Source: Massilia sp. Root133
GTDB lineage: Bacteria; Pseudomonadota; Gammaproteobacteria; Burkholderiales; Burkholderiaceae_D
DNA: 64,000 bases
Assembly: GCF_001426525.1 (NCBI RefSeq)
Contig: NZ_LMEW01000003.1
Span: 62,001-126,000, forward strand
Direction of reading: 5' to 3'
Translations under genes and position numbers: made by a program
The notes under the pieces: generated by a model
What the model saw: the letters and a program-made list of their open reading frames with translations, nothing else
Databases searched by the model: none
What the model was told of the DNA's origin: nothing
Shown here: piece by piece, positions 23,534-31,964 of the stretch
Layout of the letters: each line of letters opens with the position of its first letter
How positions within the stretch are numbered: the stretch's first letter is position 1

Positions 23534-24406
23534 ATGAGTACAGCAGCTGCCCTGGCGCGCCCGAGCGCCGTCGCCGAGGATCCCGTCGACGCCCTGATCA
23601 GGTCGATCCGGATCCCGCCGCGTCCCAGCCTGCTCGCCGACCTGCAACGGGAGCTCGCGTCGTCCGATCCGAGCCCGGCCGCCATCGGCCGCATCGTCGC
23701 CAGCGACGTCGGCATGTCGGGCGCGCTGCTGAAGCTTGCCAATTCATCCATCTTCGGGGGCCGGCGCAAGGCCAAGTCGATCGAGCAGGCGATCCTGTTC
23801 CTCGGCATTAACCAGGTCGCGTCCCTGATGACGGGCCTGCTCGCGCGCCGGGCGATCCCGGCCAACAGCGCGGCGCTGGCCAGCTTCTGGGAAGTGTCGA
23901 GCCGCCGCGCCGAGGCGATGGTGTTCCTGTCGCGCCGCCTGCGTATCGGCGAGGCCGACGTGGCGCACACGTTCGGCCTGTTCTGCGATACCGGCGTACC
24001 GCTGCTGATGGACCGCTTCCCCGACTACGCCGTCACGTACGCCGCGGCGTCGCTGGAGACGGAGCGTCCGTTCACGGCGCTGGAAGAAGAGCGCCACAAC
24101 ACGAGCCACACGGCGATCGGCACCCTGCTGGCGCGCAACTGGGGCCTGTCGGAAGACGTCGCGTGGTCCATCCTGCACCACCACGATTACGCGGTTCTGG
24201 ACGACGCCAACACGACGCCGACGGTGCGTTCGCTCGTCGCGCTGTCGCTGCTGGCCGAAAGCGCGATCTGCAAATACCAGGGCGACGCCGAATCGCTCGA
24301 ATGGAACAAGGGCGGCGCGCGCGCGCTCGCCTACCTGGGCCTCTCCGACGAGGAAACGGCCGAGCTGCTCGACGAGCTGCACGAAGCCTTCCACGACGAC
24401 CAGTAG
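23534..24406 (+). CDS. HDOD-domain protein
   Basis: A 290-residue single-domain HDOD protein (about 30-230). Diagnostic are IPPRPSLLADLQRELASSDPSPAAIGRIVASDVGMSGALLKLANS and KSIEQAILFLGINQVASLMTG. The family's later helices include HNTSHTAIGTLLARNWGLSEDVAWSILHHHD. HDOD proteins lack the catalytic HD pair and act in signalling or stress regulation without a known enzymatic activity. No output domain is fused. TATAGT at about 23478 resembles a -10 box within the 150-bp region upstream. The ATG at 23534 is preferred because the domain starts soon after it. Confidence 0.88.
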   Translation: MSTAAALARPSAVAEDPVDALIRSIRIPPRPSLLADLQRELASSDPSPAAIGRIVASDVGMSGALLKLANSSIFGGRRKAKSIEQAILFLGINQVASLMTGLLARRAIPANSAALASFWEVSSRRAEAMVFLSRRLRIGEADVAHTFGLFCDTGVPLLMDRFPDYAVTYAAASLETERPFTALEEERHNTSHTAIGTLLARNWGLSEDVAWSILHHHDYAVLDDANTTPTVRSLVALSLLAESAICKYQGDAESLEWNKGGARALAYLGLSDEETAELLDELHEAFHDDQ

Positions 24407-24488
24407 CGCGTCTTTACTTCCGCCCCGGACCGGCAGATACTTCATTCACAAGAATGAGAATCGACGAATCGCCGGCCGAGGAGGAGAC

Positions 24489-25667
24489 ATGAAACGCCTG
24501 GCGTCCCTATTGCTCGTATTACCTTTGCTGCTGGCCGGCTGCGCCGGCACACCGCAACTGAGTGCCCCGCCCCCGCTGTTCGCCGACGCGTCGTTCAAAC
24601 CGCCGTCCGAGACCATCGGCGCACACAACCTGTTCACGCTGAGCCCCGCCATGCAGGCCTACGTGCACAGTCCCGCCTTCGAAGCGCATCTGCGCAGCAA
24701 GGGGTTGGAACGGGGCCTGATCGACGCGCTGTACAGCAAGACCGACCTGAAGCTCGAATACGATTCCAGCCGCACCCGCACGGCGGCCGAAACGTACGAG
24801 GCGCGCACCGGCAACTGCCTGTCGCTCGTCGTCATGACGGCCGCCTTCGCGCGCGAACTGGGCATGACGGTGCGCTTCCGCAGCGTGCTCGTGGACGAGA
24901 CCTGGAGCCGCGACGGCGGCATCTATCTCGTGGCGTCGCACGTCAACATCGCGCTGGGCCACCGCAAGCGCAACGGCCTGCTGTACGACGAGACGTCGGA
25001 GCACGAACTGGTCGTCGATTTCCTGCCGCCGCCGGAAGCGAGCCGCTTCCATACGCGCCAGCTGGAAGAAGAGGACATCGTCGCGCTGTACCTCAACAAC
25101 CGCGCCGCCGAGTCGCTCGTGCAGGGCAAGATCGACGACGCCTACTGGTGGGCACGCGCCGCGGTGGCGACCAATCCGCCGAACGCGATCACCTACAACA
25201 CGCTGGGCGTCATCTACCAGCGCCACGGCGACCTCGTCATGGCCGAACGGGCCTTGCGCACGGCCCTCGAACGCGAACCGGAAAGCCTCGTCGTGATGCA
25301 GAACCTGGGCCCCCTGCTGGCCGCGACGGGCCGCACGGCCGAAGCGGCCGAGATGGCGCGGCGCGTGGCCAGCATCGAGCCGGTCCCGCCGTTCCAGTAC
25401 TTCGACAAGGGCATGGTCGCGCTCAAGGCGGGCGACTACGACGCCGCGCGCAAGCTGTTCGAACGCGAAGTCAAGCGCGCGCCCTACTACGACGAGTTCC
25501 ACTTCTGGCTGGCGGTGACGCTGCTGCAGCTGGGCGAGGCAAAAGAAGCGCGCGAACAGCTCGCGCTGGCGATCGACACGAGCACGAAGTCGGACAATCG
25601 CCAGCTGTACTCGGCCAAGCTTGCGCACCTGAAACGCCAGAGCGCGAACAGCGTCCGCATCTACTAG
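24489..25667 (+). CDS. TPR lipoprotein with transglutaminase-like N-terminal domain
   Basis: A 392-residue lipoprotein with signal peptide and lipobox LLAGC (Cys about 18). The N-terminal domain has a transglutaminase/DUF-like stretch, YEARTGNCLSLVVMTAAFARELGMTVRFRSVLVD (about 105-140), whose cysteine matches the papain-like position; a histidine follows in ASHVNIAL. Residues about 205-380 form tetratricopeptide repeats (AITYNTLGVIYQRHGDLVMAERALRTAL, then VVMQNLGPLLAATGRTAEAAE). GAGGAGGAGAC precedes the ATG. It may be an outer-membrane-anchored scaffold; enzymatic activity is unproven. Confidence 0.85.
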   Translation: MKRLASLLLVLPLLLAGCAGTPQLSAPPPLFADASFKPPSETIGAHNLFTLSPAMQAYVHSPAFEAHLRSKGLERGLIDALYSKTDLKLEYDSSRTRTAAETYEARTGNCLSLVVMTAAFARELGMTVRFRSVLVDETWSRDGGIYLVASHVNIALGHRKRNGLLYDETSEHELVVDFLPPPEASRFHTRQLEEEDIVALYLNNRAAESLVQGKIDDAYWWARAAVATNPPNAITYNTLGVIYQRHGDLVMAERALRTALEREPESLVVMQNLGPLLAATGRTAEAAEMARRVASIEPVPPFQYFDKGMVALKAGDYDAARKLFEREVKRAPYYDEFHFWLAVTLLQLGEAKEAREQLALAIDTSTKSDNRQLYSAKLAHLKRQSANSVRIY

Positions 25668-25674
25668 AACGAAA

Positions 25675-25696
25675 AACGGCCGCGTCGGCGGCCGTT
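25675..25696. terminator. Bidirectional terminator between TPR lipoprotein gene and infA
   Basis: AACGGCCGC-gtcg-GCGGCCGTT is a perfect 9-bp stem with a 4-base loop, preceded by AAAA and followed by GTG. It lies 7 bp after one stop codon and 20 bp from the other, so it fits both convergent genes. Confidence 0.75.
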
Positions 25697-25716
25697 GTGT
25701 CGCTGTCGCCCGCCGA

Positions 25717-25980
25717 TCAACGGCGGCGCTGGCGCGCGGCCGACGGCGCGGGGGTACCGCGGGTTTCGAGATGGCGGAACACGATGCGTCCCTTGTTCAG
25801 GTCATACGGCGACATCTCCAGCGTGACGCGGTCGCCGGCGATGATACGGATGTGGTTCTTCTTCATCCGGCCGGACGTGTACGCGACCAGCTGGTGACCG
25901 TTCTCGAGGTCCACGCGGAAACGCATCTCCGGCAGCACTTCGGTGACCTTGCCATTCATTTCGATCAGATCTTCTTTCAT
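25717..25980 (-). CDS. infA: Translation initiation factor IF-1, extended paralogue
   Basis: An 87-residue IF-1 of the S1/OB fold. It begins [23 protein letters not shown] and contains [36 protein letters not shown]-1 binds the ribosomal A site during initiation. The usual bacterial length is 72; this one carries an extra basic tail ([16 protein letters not shown]). Beta-proteobacteria commonly carry such a second infA apart from the ribosomal-protein operon, so this is probably the accessory copy. GAAAGGAAATCC precedes the ATG. Confidence 0.9.
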   Translation of the reverse strand: MKEDLIEMNGKVTEVLPEMRFRVDLENGHQLVAYTSGRMKKNHIRIIAGDRVTLEMSPYDLNKGRIVFRHLETRGTPAPSAARQRRR

Positions 25981-26363
25981 GGATTTCCTTTCAATGTGAT
26001 CCCTGCCCCTCCGTATGGCACGCGCCCGGGATGGCGAAACGGCCATCGCAGCGTCATCCTCGGGACGCTGGTCACGCATTGCCTGCTGGGGTCGGGAAAA
26101 GCGGCGCCGGCTTGGTTCGTGGCGCCGTGAATGGGGATGGCACCGATATGGGGACGTTGCTGCGAAAAAAAAGGGGGAGACACTTTCAGCTTTTGTTGCC
26201 ACGAAGCCATAATCTTGTAAAGTTTCCCAATATCCATGCTAAGCTTTCAATCAAAAATATCAGGTCAGCAGACTAAGCCTCGACCGACACAAGACAGATA
26301 ACCGCCGTGCTGCCAGGGCCGGCACCGGCACGCAGCCGAGGCACAGCGTGCGGAGGGAACTCA
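25981..26363. other. 383-bp intergenic region, AT-rich towards the right, no gene seen
   Basis: The left part, next to infA, contains only the infA leader and a GGCGCC / GGCGCC dyad about 26103-26127. The right part (about 26165-26275) is clearly AT-richer than its surroundings and probably holds the promoter of the EAL-protein gene; CATAAT (26210) is -10-like, but no convincing -35 was found. The short reading frames here have no ribosome site or recognisable product. Confidence 0.5.
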
Positions 26364-29333
26364 ATGGGCTTGATGGCTTCCATCTCGCCGGGAAGCGTCT
26401 TGCGCCGCCGGCTCGTGCTGGTGTGCGCGCTGCTGGCATACGCGTTGCACGCCGACGGCAAAACCCTGCACGTCGTTACCGACAACAACTATCCACCTTA
26501 TCTTTTCCTGGATACCAACGGGCGCCCCGAGGGATATATCGTCGACCTCTGGCACCTGTGGGAACAAAAGACAGGCGTCCACGTCGACCTCCAGCCCATG
26601 CAGTGGAGCAACGCACTCCAGACGATGCAGGACCGCCGGGCCGACGTAATCGACATGATTTTCCGGACCCCGGGGCGCGATGCGCTCTACGATTTCTCCC
26701 GGCCGTACGACACGCAGACGGTCGGCATCTATGTCGATCCGTCGATTTCAGGCATCCATGACGTGCAGTCGCTGAACGGCTTCCTGGTCGGCGTGCAGCG
26801 CGGCGATGCCTGCGCCGAACAGTTGGCCAGGCAAGGCATCACGAACCAGGTCGCCTACCCCGGCTACGTCGCCATCCTGGATGCCGTCCGCGCCGGCGAC
26901 ATCAAGATCTTTTGCATGGACGACAGTCCGGCGAACTACTATCTCTATCTCTACCGCGACCAGAAGAAGTTCGCCAAAACCTTTACGCTGTATTCGGGAC
27001 AGTTTCGCTGGGCCGTCGCCAAGGGCGACAAGGCGACCTTCGATCTCGTCGAGCAGGGCATGGCGCGCATCACGCCGGCGGAGCGCGAGGCGCTGCGGCA
27101 CAAGTGGTTCAACCAGCCGATACAATTCCGGCCCTATCTGCGCATCCTCGCGTTCGCGATCCTCGGCGCGCTCTCGGCGCTGGCCGCCACCCTGCTGTGG
27201 ATCCGGTTCCTGCGCCGCGCCGTCCATGCGCGCACCGCCGAGATCCAGCGGACCGCCCGCGCGCTCATGGTCGAGCAAGCCCAGCTCCGCACGCTGGTCG
27301 AAAACAGCCCCGATGCCATGGCGCTGAAAGACAGGAACAACGTCTACGTCCACTGCAATGCCGGCGCCCAGTCCCTGCTCGGCCTGCCGGAGGACAGGAT
27401 CATCGGGCGCACCGACGACGACCTGTTCGCGGACAAGGCGTTCGCCGCGTTCAGCAAGGAAAGCGACGAGCAGGTCCTGCGCACGGGCCAGACGCACAGG
27501 TACGAGGAAGCGATCGCTGCGCCGGACGGCACCCTGCGCGACCTGGAAGTGATCAAGGTGCCGATCCGGGCGGACGACGGCGAGACCGCGGGTGTCCTTG
27601 CCGTCGCGCGCGACATCACCGAACGCCGCCGCGCCGAGCGCGAACTGCGCGTCGCCTCGGTCGCCTTCGAAAGCCAGGATGGCATGCTGATCACCGATGC
27701 CCAGGGACACATCGAGCGCGTCAACGCCGCGTTCACCCGCATCAGCGGCTACGCAGCCCTGGAAGCCATCGGCCAGAGTCCGCGGCTCCTGCGCTCCGGA
27801 TTGCACGAGGACGGTTTTTACCACGCCATGTGGTCGACGCTGACGGCGACCGGGTACTGGACCGGCGAGGTGATCAACCGTCACCGCGACGGCAGCCTGT
27901 ACACGGCGCGGCTCTCGATCACGGCGGTACCGGACGCGCAGGGCCGGACGATCCACTATGTCGGCAACCTGCAGGACATCACGGCGGAAAAACAGGCCCG
28001 TGCCCTTGCCGAGCGCCTCAAGTCGTTCGATCACCTGACCGACCTGCCGAATCGCTTCCTGCTCGCAGACCGCATGGCCCATGCCATGGCCGGTGCCGGC
28101 AGCACCCGGGAGTTCGGCGCCGTCATGATGGTGAACCTCGACCACTTCCAGAAGCTGAACGACTCCCTTGGCCATGCCGTGGGTGACCAGTTGCTCGTGG
28201 AAGTGGCGCGCCGCATTCGTTCGATCCAGCGCGACGACGATACGCTGGGCCGGTTCAGCGGCGACAGCTTCGTGCTGCTGACCGAACGCCTCGGCACGGA
28301 CAGGAATACGGCGGCGGCCCGCGCGCTGCTTGCCGCCGACGCCATCAGGACGGCGATCGCCGAGCCGATGATGCTCGACGGCCACCGGCTGACCTGCACC
28401 GGCTCGCTCGGCGTCACGTTGTTTCGCGACGGCGCGGACAGCCCCGACGCGCTGCTCTGCCAGGCCGAGCTGGCGCTGTACAAGAGCAAGCAGAGCGGAC
28501 GGAATACGGTGCGCGTCTTCGAGGACGAGATGCAGGCCGAGCTCGACGGCCGCAACTGGCTCGAGAAAGCGTTACGCGACGCCATCCGCGACGACGCGCT
28601 GACGCTGCATTACCAGGTCCAGGTCGATGCCTGCGGACGTCCGATCGGGGCCGAGGCGCTGCTGCGCTGGACGCACCCCGAACGCGGCGCCCTGTCGCCC
28701 GCCGCGTTCATTCCGCTGGCTGAGGAGACCGGACTGATCGAACCGATCGGGCGCTGGGTGCTCGCCACGGCCTGCCGCCAGCTCGCTGCATGGGCGCGTC
28801 ACGAGGCCATGCGTGGCCTGACCCTCGCCGTGAACATCAGTGCGCGCCAGTTCGAGTCGGAAAGCTTCGTCGACGACATCCTCGCCGAAGTCAGGCGGTC
28901 GGGGGCGCCCGTGGACAAGCTGAAGCTCGAGGTCACGGAAAGCCTGGCATTCGGCGACCTCGACGCGTCGATCCGCAAGCTGCACGTCCTCCGGGCCAAC
29001 GGCTTCAGCATCTCGCTCGACGACTTCGGCACCGGCAATTCCTCGCTCAACTACCTGACCAAGCTGCCGCTCACGCAGCTCAAGATCGACAAGTCGTTCG
29101 TCGACGAGCTGCCGGCCAGCCATCGCGACGCGATGGTGGCCCAGACGATCATCGCCATGGGGCGGGGCCTGGGACTGGACGTGATCGCCGAAGGCGTGGA
29201 GACGGCCGCGCAACGCGATTTTCTCGTCGCGCACGGATGCCATTCCTTCCAGGGCTATTTGTTCGGCAGGCCGCTGCCGGTACGCGAATTCGAGGCGCAG
29301 GTGCTGGCCGCGCTGGTCGCGGCGGAGGCATAG
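26364..29333 (+). CDS. Periplasmic-binding-domain / PAS / GGDEF-EAL signalling protein
   Basis: A 989-residue membrane regulator of cyclic di-GMP. Order: signal/anchor, SBP_bac_3 solute-binding domain (about 33-255, NNYPPYLFLDTNGRPEGYIVDL), TM (about 260-282), two PAS domains (about 290-410 and 425-540), degenerate GGDEF (about 550-700) and EAL (about 720-975). The GGDEF motif reads SGDSF, so cyclase activity is unlikely. The EAL domain keeps EALLRW, NISARQF, SLDDFGTGNSSL, KIDKSFV and AEGVET, all expected of an active phosphodiesterase. The signal is probably a periplasmic amino-acid-like ligand. The ATG at 26364 follows GGAGGGAAC. A lectin gene follows after 41 bp. Confidence 0.92.
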   Translation: MGLMASISPGSVLRRRLVLVCALLAYALHADGKTLHVVTDNNYPPYLFLDTNGRPEGYIVDLWHLWEQKTGVHVDLQPMQWSNALQTMQDRRADVIDMIFRTPGRDALYDFSRPYDTQTVGIYVDPSISGIHDVQSLNGFLVGVQRGDACAEQLARQGITNQVAYPGYVAILDAVRAGDIKIFCMDDSPANYYLYLYRDQKKFAKTFTLYSGQFRWAVAKGDKATFDLVEQGMARITPAEREALRHKWFNQPIQFRPYLRILAFAILGALSALAATLLWIRFLRRAVHARTAEIQRTARALMVEQAQLRTLVENSPDAMALKDRNNVYVHCNAGAQSLLGLPEDRIIGRTDDDLFADKAFAAFSKESDEQVLRTGQTHRYEEAIAAPDGTLRDLEVIKVPIRADDGETAGVLAVARDITERRRAERELRVASVAFESQDGMLITDAQGHIERVNAAFTRISGYAALEAIGQSPRLLRSGLHEDGFYHAMWSTLTATGYWTGEVINRHRDGSLYTARLSITAVPDAQGRTIHYVGNLQDITAEKQARALAERLKSFDHLTDLPNRFLLADRMAHAMAGAGSTREFGAVMMVNLDHFQKLNDSLGHAVGDQLLVEVARRIRSIQRDDDTLGRFSGDSFVLLTERLGTDRNTAAARALLAADAIRTAIAEPMMLDGHRLTCTGSLGVTLFRDGADSPDALLCQAELALYKSKQSGRNTVRVFEDEMQAELDGRNWLEKALRDAIRDDALTLHYQVQVDACGRPIGAEALLRWTHPERGALSPAAFIPLAEETGLIEPIGRWVLATACRQLAAWARHEAMRGLTLAVNISARQFESESFVDDILAEVRRSGAPVDKLKLEVTESLAFGDLDASIRKLHVLRANGFSISLDDFGTGNSSLNYLTKLPLTQLKIDKSFVDELPASHRDAMVAQTIIAMGRGLGLDVIAEGVETAAQRDFLVAHGCHSFQGYLFGRPLPVREFEAQVLAALVAAEA

Positions 29334-29374
29334 CGCCCGCCGCGCCAACCGATTTATCCACTCAAGAGAAGACA

Positions 29375-29860
29375 ATGCGACGACTGCTCCCCCTCCTGTT
29401 CGCTGCCGTTTCCCAAGCCGCCAGCGCCAACCCGCCCGCCGTGACCCTGCACACGGAATTCACGGGGCGTAACCACTGCCTCGATATCGTCAACGCGGAT
29501 AACCGCGACCAGTTGCACATGGCCCGCTGCGGTCGCTATTCGGGCCAGATGTGGGAGATTGCGCCCGACGTCGAGAACAGCTTCGTGCGCCTGCGGACGC
29601 GCTTTACCGGCGCGGACATGTGCCTGGACGTGGTCAACGACGGCACCAACGACCAGGTGCACATGGCGTCCTGCGCCAACGTGACGGGCCAGCTGTGGCA
29701 CATGGACCAGACCGGCCCCGGCCCGGGTCTGCGTTTGTGGAACCAGTTCACGGGCCCGGGCAAGTGCCTGGACATCGTCAACGATGGCAGCGGCCGCGTG
29801 CAGCTTGCGTCATGCGGCCATTATTCGGGCCAGTACTGGAGCAGGCGCGGTTTTCGCTGA
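29375..29860 (+). CDS. Secreted beta-trefoil (ricin-type) lectin-like protein
   Basis: A 161-residue protein with a Sec signal peptide (about residues 1-18) and three internal repeats. These are CLDIVNADNRDQLHMARCGRYSGQMW, CLDVVNDGTNDQVHMASC..GQLW and CLDIVNDGSGRVQLASC..GQYW (shown shortened). Each has the CLD...C...QxW pattern of ricin-B beta-trefoil subdomains, and the whole makes exactly one trefoil. It should bind sugars outside the cell or in the periplasm. AAGAGAAGACA lies before the ATG. Its position 41 bp after the EAL-protein gene suggests co-transcription. Confidence 0.85.
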   Translation: MRRLLPLLFAAVSQAASANPPAVTLHTEFTGRNHCLDIVNADNRDQLHMARCGRYSGQMWEIAPDVENSFVRLRTRFTGADMCLDVVNDGTNDQVHMASCANVTGQLWHMDQTGPGPGLRLWNQFTGPGKCLDIVNDGSGRVQLASCGHYSGQYWSRRGFR

Positions 29861-29865
29861 CCGGT

Positions 29866-30357
29866 TCAATCGCCAAGCAACCGCCTCCAGCTTGCCAGCT
29901 TCTGCTCGAACGTCAGCGCCATGTGCGCCGGCGACGATGACGGCAGCACGACGGTCCGATACCCTTGCTCCGCGAACTGCGGCGCAAACTTGCCCGACGT
30001 CTGCCCGTTGAACCCGACCGTTTCCAGCTCGGGACACAACCGGTGCAAGCGTTCGAAGTCATTGGCTGCCGGATTGCGGATCGCGGAATCGAGACTGCCT
30101 TCGCGCTCGCATGCGGCCAATACGTCCCACAGGCCGAAGCGGTGCGCGACGAGGCGCGGCAGGCGGTCCGCATACGGCAGTGAATAGAGATCCTCGCCGA
30201 CCAGCGCGCCGACCAGTTTCCAGAACTGGTTACGAGGATGCGCGTAATACTGCTGGGCCGCGAGCGATGCGGCGCCCGGAAAGCTGCCCAGGACGAGGAT
30301 GCGCGTGTCGGGGGCAATGACGGGCGCGAGGCCGGTGAGCGGGGAAGAATCGGTCAT
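29866..30357 (-). CDS. DNA-deoxyinosine (uracil-DNA) glycosylase, UDG family 6
   Basis: A 163-residue single-domain glycosylase of the HDG branch of the uracil-DNA glycosylase superfamily, which removes deoxyinosine (from adenine deamination) or uracil. Motif 1 is VLGSFPGAASL (about 21-31), followed by YYAHPRNQFWKL. The catalytic-region motif is SAIRNPAANDF and motif 2 is VLPSSSPAHM (about 136-145). The length is as expected. It is monocistronic and converges on the lectin gene with a 5-bp gap. Confidence 0.87.
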   Translation of the reverse strand: MTDSSPLTGLAPVIAPDTRILVLGSFPGAASLAAQQYYAHPRNQFWKLVGALVGEDLYSLPYADRLPRLVAHRFGLWDVLAACEREGSLDSAIRNPAANDFERLHRLCPELETVGFNGQTSGKFAPQFAEQGYRTVVLPSSSPAHMALTFEQKLASWRRLLGD

Positions 30358-30380
30358 GGCGCGATTCTAGCCCGCGCACG

Positions 30381-30414
30381 AAAAAAGCGGCGATACGCTC
30401 ACACGTACCGCCGC
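30381..30414 (-). terminator. Rho-independent terminator of the RND efflux operon
   Basis: Read leftward: GCGGCGGTACG (30414-30404), a 6-base loop, CGTATCGCCGC (30397-30387) and six T residues. The 11-bp stem contains one G-T pair. It lies 44 bases beyond the outer membrane factor stop codon, so it should end the llpE-like/adaptor/pump/OMF transcript. Confidence 0.85.
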
Positions 30415-30457
30415 AAAGGGCATTACCGGAATCACAGTAAGGCCAGGGACTTCGTCT

Positions 30458-31963
30458 TCAGTTGCGCGCCTGCGCGGTATCGTCCGCGCGGGTAGTGGCA
30501 TCCCAGCCGCCACCCAGCGCGCGGATCAGCGCCACGGTGGTGATCGCACGGTCGCCGCGCAGCTGCACGGCGTTGCGCTCGACGTTCGCCAGGTTGCGCT
30601 GCGCGTCCAGCAGTTCGAGGTAGCTGCCGCGGCCCGCGTCGTACAGCTTCTGCGCCAGGTCGGCCGAGCGGCGGGCGGAGATCACGCCCGCCTCGATCTC
30701 GGCGCTCTGCCCGGCCAGGATGCGCAGGCCGGCCAGGTTGTCCTCGACCTCGGCGAAGGCCGTCAGGACGCTCTGGCGGTAGGAGCCTACCGCTTCTTCC
30801 AGCGCGGCCTCGCTGCGCACGACGTTGTTGCGGTTGCGGCCACCGTCGATCAGCGGCATCGACAGCGCGGCGCCCAGCAGCCACGAACGGCTGCTCCACT
30901 TGAACACCTCGGCGAAGCTCGTGCCGATGCCGCCGGCGCCTGCCGACAGGTTCAGCGCCGGGAACATCGCGGAGCGGGCCACGCCGATGCGGGCGTTCGC
31001 CGCTTCCATCGAGCGCTGGGCGCTGGCGATGTCGGGACGGCGCTCCAGCAGCGTGGACGGCAGGCCGGCCGGAATCACCGGCAGCGCGGCGACATCCGAC
31101 AGCGGCGCCGACGGTGCGGTGAAGTTCGACGCCGGCTTGCCCAGCAGGACGGCCAGCGCGTGTTCCGCCGCGGCGCGCTGGCGCTGCAGGCCGATCGCTT
31201 CCGAACGCGCCGTCGCCAGTTCCGTCTTTGCCCGCGACAGGTCGAATTCGCCGATGTCGCCGGCGTCGAAGCGGCGGCCCGTCACGCGCACACTCTCTTC
31301 GCGCAGCTGCACCGTGTGGTTGACGGTCGCGATTTCCGCATCCAGAGAACGGAGGCGGAAATAGGTCTGCGCCACGTCGGCCTGCAGCGACAGCAGCACG
31401 GAGCGGTACGTCGCTTCCACCGCGCCGGCGTCGCCGCGGGCGGCCGCCACGTTGGACGACACGCGGCCGAACAGGTCGACTTCGTAGCTGGCCGACAGCC
31501 GCGCGCTATAGACGTTCGCCGGCGCGACGGGAGAACCCTTCGGCAGCGACGCTTCCAGCGGCGACAGGCGTTCACGCTGCGCGCCGACACCGACGCCGAC
31601 CTGCGGGATGCGGTCCGCTTCGGCGATGCCCGCGATGGCGCGGGCCTGCTTCACGCGGGCGGCGGCCACCGTCAGGCTCTGGTTGTTGGCCGCTGCTTCC
31701 GCGATGAGGCCATTCAGCGTCTCGTCGTGGAAGGCGCGCCACCATTCGCCGCGCGGCTGGGCTTCGGCCGGACGGCCGACCGTCCACGTCGTGCCGTCGG
31801 CGGCGCTGCGCACGTCATTGGCTGCGCCGGCAGGCACCGTTTGCGACTCCTTGAACGCCGTCGGCGTCGCGATCGCCGGTTGCTTGAATTCCGGGGCGGC
31901 GCACGCCGTCAGCAGCAGGGCCGCCATCAGCGGGGCCACGCCCCTTGCAATCATCGTTTTCAT
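30458..31963 (-). CDS. Outer membrane efflux channel, NodT/OprM family
   Basis: A 501-residue outer membrane factor lipoprotein with signal peptide and lipobox LLTAC (Cys about 21). It carries two OEP repeats (about 75-275 and 290-490). Landmarks are WWRAFHDETLNGLIAEA, SYEVDLFGRVSS, LLERRPDIASAQRSMEAANARIGVARSAMFP and the final YDAGRGSYLELLDAQRNL. It forms the trimeric exit duct of the RND pump. The ATG at 31963 follows GGAAGGAAACTGAT, and a longer start upstream would run into the pump gene. The pump stop is 1 bp away. Equivalent to OpcM/OprC/OprN. Confidence 0.93.
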   Translation of the reverse strand: MKTMIARGVAPLMAALLLTACAAPEFKQPAIATPTAFKESQTVPAGAANDVRSAADGTTWTVGRPAEAQPRGEWWRAFHDETLNGLIAEAAANNQSLTVAAARVKQARAIAGIAEADRIPQVGVGVGAQRERLSPLEASLPKGSPVAPANVYSARLSASYEVDLFGRVSSNVAAARGDAGAVEATYRSVLLSLQADVAQTYFRLRSLDAEIATVNHTVQLREESVRVTGRRFDAGDIGEFDLSRAKTELATARSEAIGLQRQRAAAEHALAVLLGKPASNFTAPSAPLSDVAALPVIPAGLPSTLLERRPDIASAQRSMEAANARIGVARSAMFPALNLSAGAGGIGTSFAEVFKWSSRSWLLGAALSMPLIDGGRNRNNVVRSEAALEEAVGSYRQSVLTAFAEVEDNLAGLRILAGQSAEIEAGVISARRSADLAQKLYDAGRGSYLELLDAQRNLANVERNAVQLRGDRAITTVALIRALGGGWDATTRADDTAQARN

Positions 31964-31964
31964 A

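Noticed and set aside
26031..26276. Short frames in the infA-EAL intergenic region
   Set aside because: They have no ribosome site, run into AT-rich promoter-like DNA and have no recognisable protein.
26748..28385. A 545-codon frame antisense to the EAL protein gene
   Set aside because: It lies wholly within a gene with clear PAS/GGDEF/EAL motifs and shows no motif itself.
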